Origin: Simmondsia chinensis
Taxonomy: Eukaryota; Streptophyta; Magnoliopsida; Caryophyllales; Simmondsiaceae
Assembly: GCA_018398585.1 (NCBI GenBank)
Contig: JAGTTD010000007.1
Location: 9,637,320 to 9,701,319, forward strand
DNA: 64,000 nt
Direction of reading: 5' to 3'
The notes below the pieces were generated by a model that was not told the origin of the DNA, searched no databases, and was given only the letters and a program-made list of their open reading frames with translations. The translations under genes and the position numbers were made by a program. This document shows, piece by piece, positions 63,361 to 64,000 of the stretch (the first letter of the stretch is position 1; each line of letters starts with the position of its first letter).

Positions 63361-64000
63361 TTAGGAACAGTGTCCTAAAATCTAGATTTATTCTAGATAT
63401 ATTATTTTAATTAATAAATAAAATTGAAGTTTCAGTCATTTCCTAGTTAAATTTGTGTAAGCGAGCATTTCTATTGTATGTGATTTTCTTTTTGGAAACA
63501 TCCATGAGATGGGTGTAGTACTCAAACTACAATTTACATGTTTGTTTTAAGCGGTTTATGAGACTAAGTCACATATAGACTTGGAACCAATGGTATGGAT
63601 TGTTGTTTGAAAGACTCGTAGTCAAAGACAAGTTTGGACCACTTGTATGTTAGGACTATAACGTGACACTTTAGATGACTTGTCTTGGACATGTGGATGG
63701 AGATCCAAAAGTGTTAGGTTAGTGTGTTTAATAAGATTGACACACTGAGTTGGACCATGTGGATTACTTATTTCTAGACTACTATCAGAGATGAGTGATT
63801 CATGCTGTACTATTTGAACGACGACTCTAAATTCTGAGGGTATTCTGGACTTGTGCATGGAGCGTTAGTTACTTTGGTGTACTATAAGTAAGGTCTAAAC
63901 GAATGACTGAAATCCCACGTACACTGGCTAGCGGCGTGAAGTGTGACAAGGATCAGGTATTCAATAGGGAATCTACAATCTCTTATGAGATATAGGTGTC
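63361..64000 (+). repeat. LTR-like segment, related to the one at 1.6-2.2 kb
   Basis: Starts near TGTCCTAAAATCTAGATTTA. Its middle (AAGTTTGGACCACTTGTATG with TTAGGACTATAACGTG, AATAAGATTGACACACTGAG and TTGGACCATG) aligns with 1,880-2,020. The last 40 bases (GGAATCTACAATCTCTTATG..) match the complement of 28,470-28,520. Runs off the window. Confidence 0.5.

Noticed and set aside
1..64000. tRNA genes at the many TGGTATCAGAGC sites
   Set aside because: These are primer binding sites adjacent to LTR ends; no cloverleaf flanks them.

Overview
This window looks like an intergenic, heterochromatin-like stretch of a flowering-plant nuclear genome, most likely a eudicot. Almost everything recognisable is a transposable element: Ty1/Copia and Ty3/Gypsy LTR retrotransposons primed by initiator-Met tRNA (TGGTATCAGAGC), L1-type LINEs, a BED-finger hAT, a Mutator-like long-TIR element, small TIR elements, TRIM-like miniature retrotransposons and SINEs with the plant Au-type body. 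I found no intact host gene, tRNA gene, functional rRNA gene, operon or CRISPR array. Six G or C homopolymers of 16-27 bases are scattered through the window.

Layout. 1-3.2 kb: degenerate Copia reverse transcriptase split by a small TIR element, an LTR-like segment, and a LINE 3' fragment. 3.77-10.95 kb: a minus-strand Copia with TSD TTACT that holds a Mutator-like element, which in turn holds a small hAT-type element. 11.6-16.0 kb: two SINE-like repeats whose heads come from 5S rRNA, and another Au-type SINE cut in two by a 2.2-kb minus-strand Gypsy derivative. 16.4-16.9 kb: second copy of the first TIR family. 17.2-21.6 kb: minus-strand LINE interrupted by a Gypsy integrase fragment. 21.92-27.06 kb: the best-preserved element, a plus-strand Copia with TSD ATATT and LTRs of 346 bp each.

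28.6-40.6 kb: a three-level nest. An old minus-strand Copia contains a minus-strand LTR element with an unrecognised coding region, and that contains a 3.1-kb hAT. 42.09-47.85 kb: minus-strand Copia with TSD AAATA whose LTRs carry a cluster of GTGTGTCGACACAC palindromes. 48.02-53.20 kb: minus-strand Gypsy with TSD GAAGG, the larger relative of the 12.5-14.8 kb derivative. 53.3 kb and 62.8 kb: two copies of a TRIM-like element with 72-bp LTRs. 54.8-61.2 kb: a plus-strand relative of the palindrome Copia, split by a LINE copy that has ORF1 but no ORF2. 63.06-64.0 kb: Copia RT end plus an LTR-like segment related to the one at 1.9 kb.

No genes here work as a pathway; the relationships are insertion order and family membership. 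Every retrotransposon has stops, frameshifts or deletions. The most unusual items are the 5S-headed SINE-like repeats, the LTR element with a pol-free unknown ORF, the LTR palindrome cluster, the ORF1-only LINE and the TRIM-like repeats. Boundaries are by eye; those backed by matching TSDs are reliable to the base, the others to within tens of bases.
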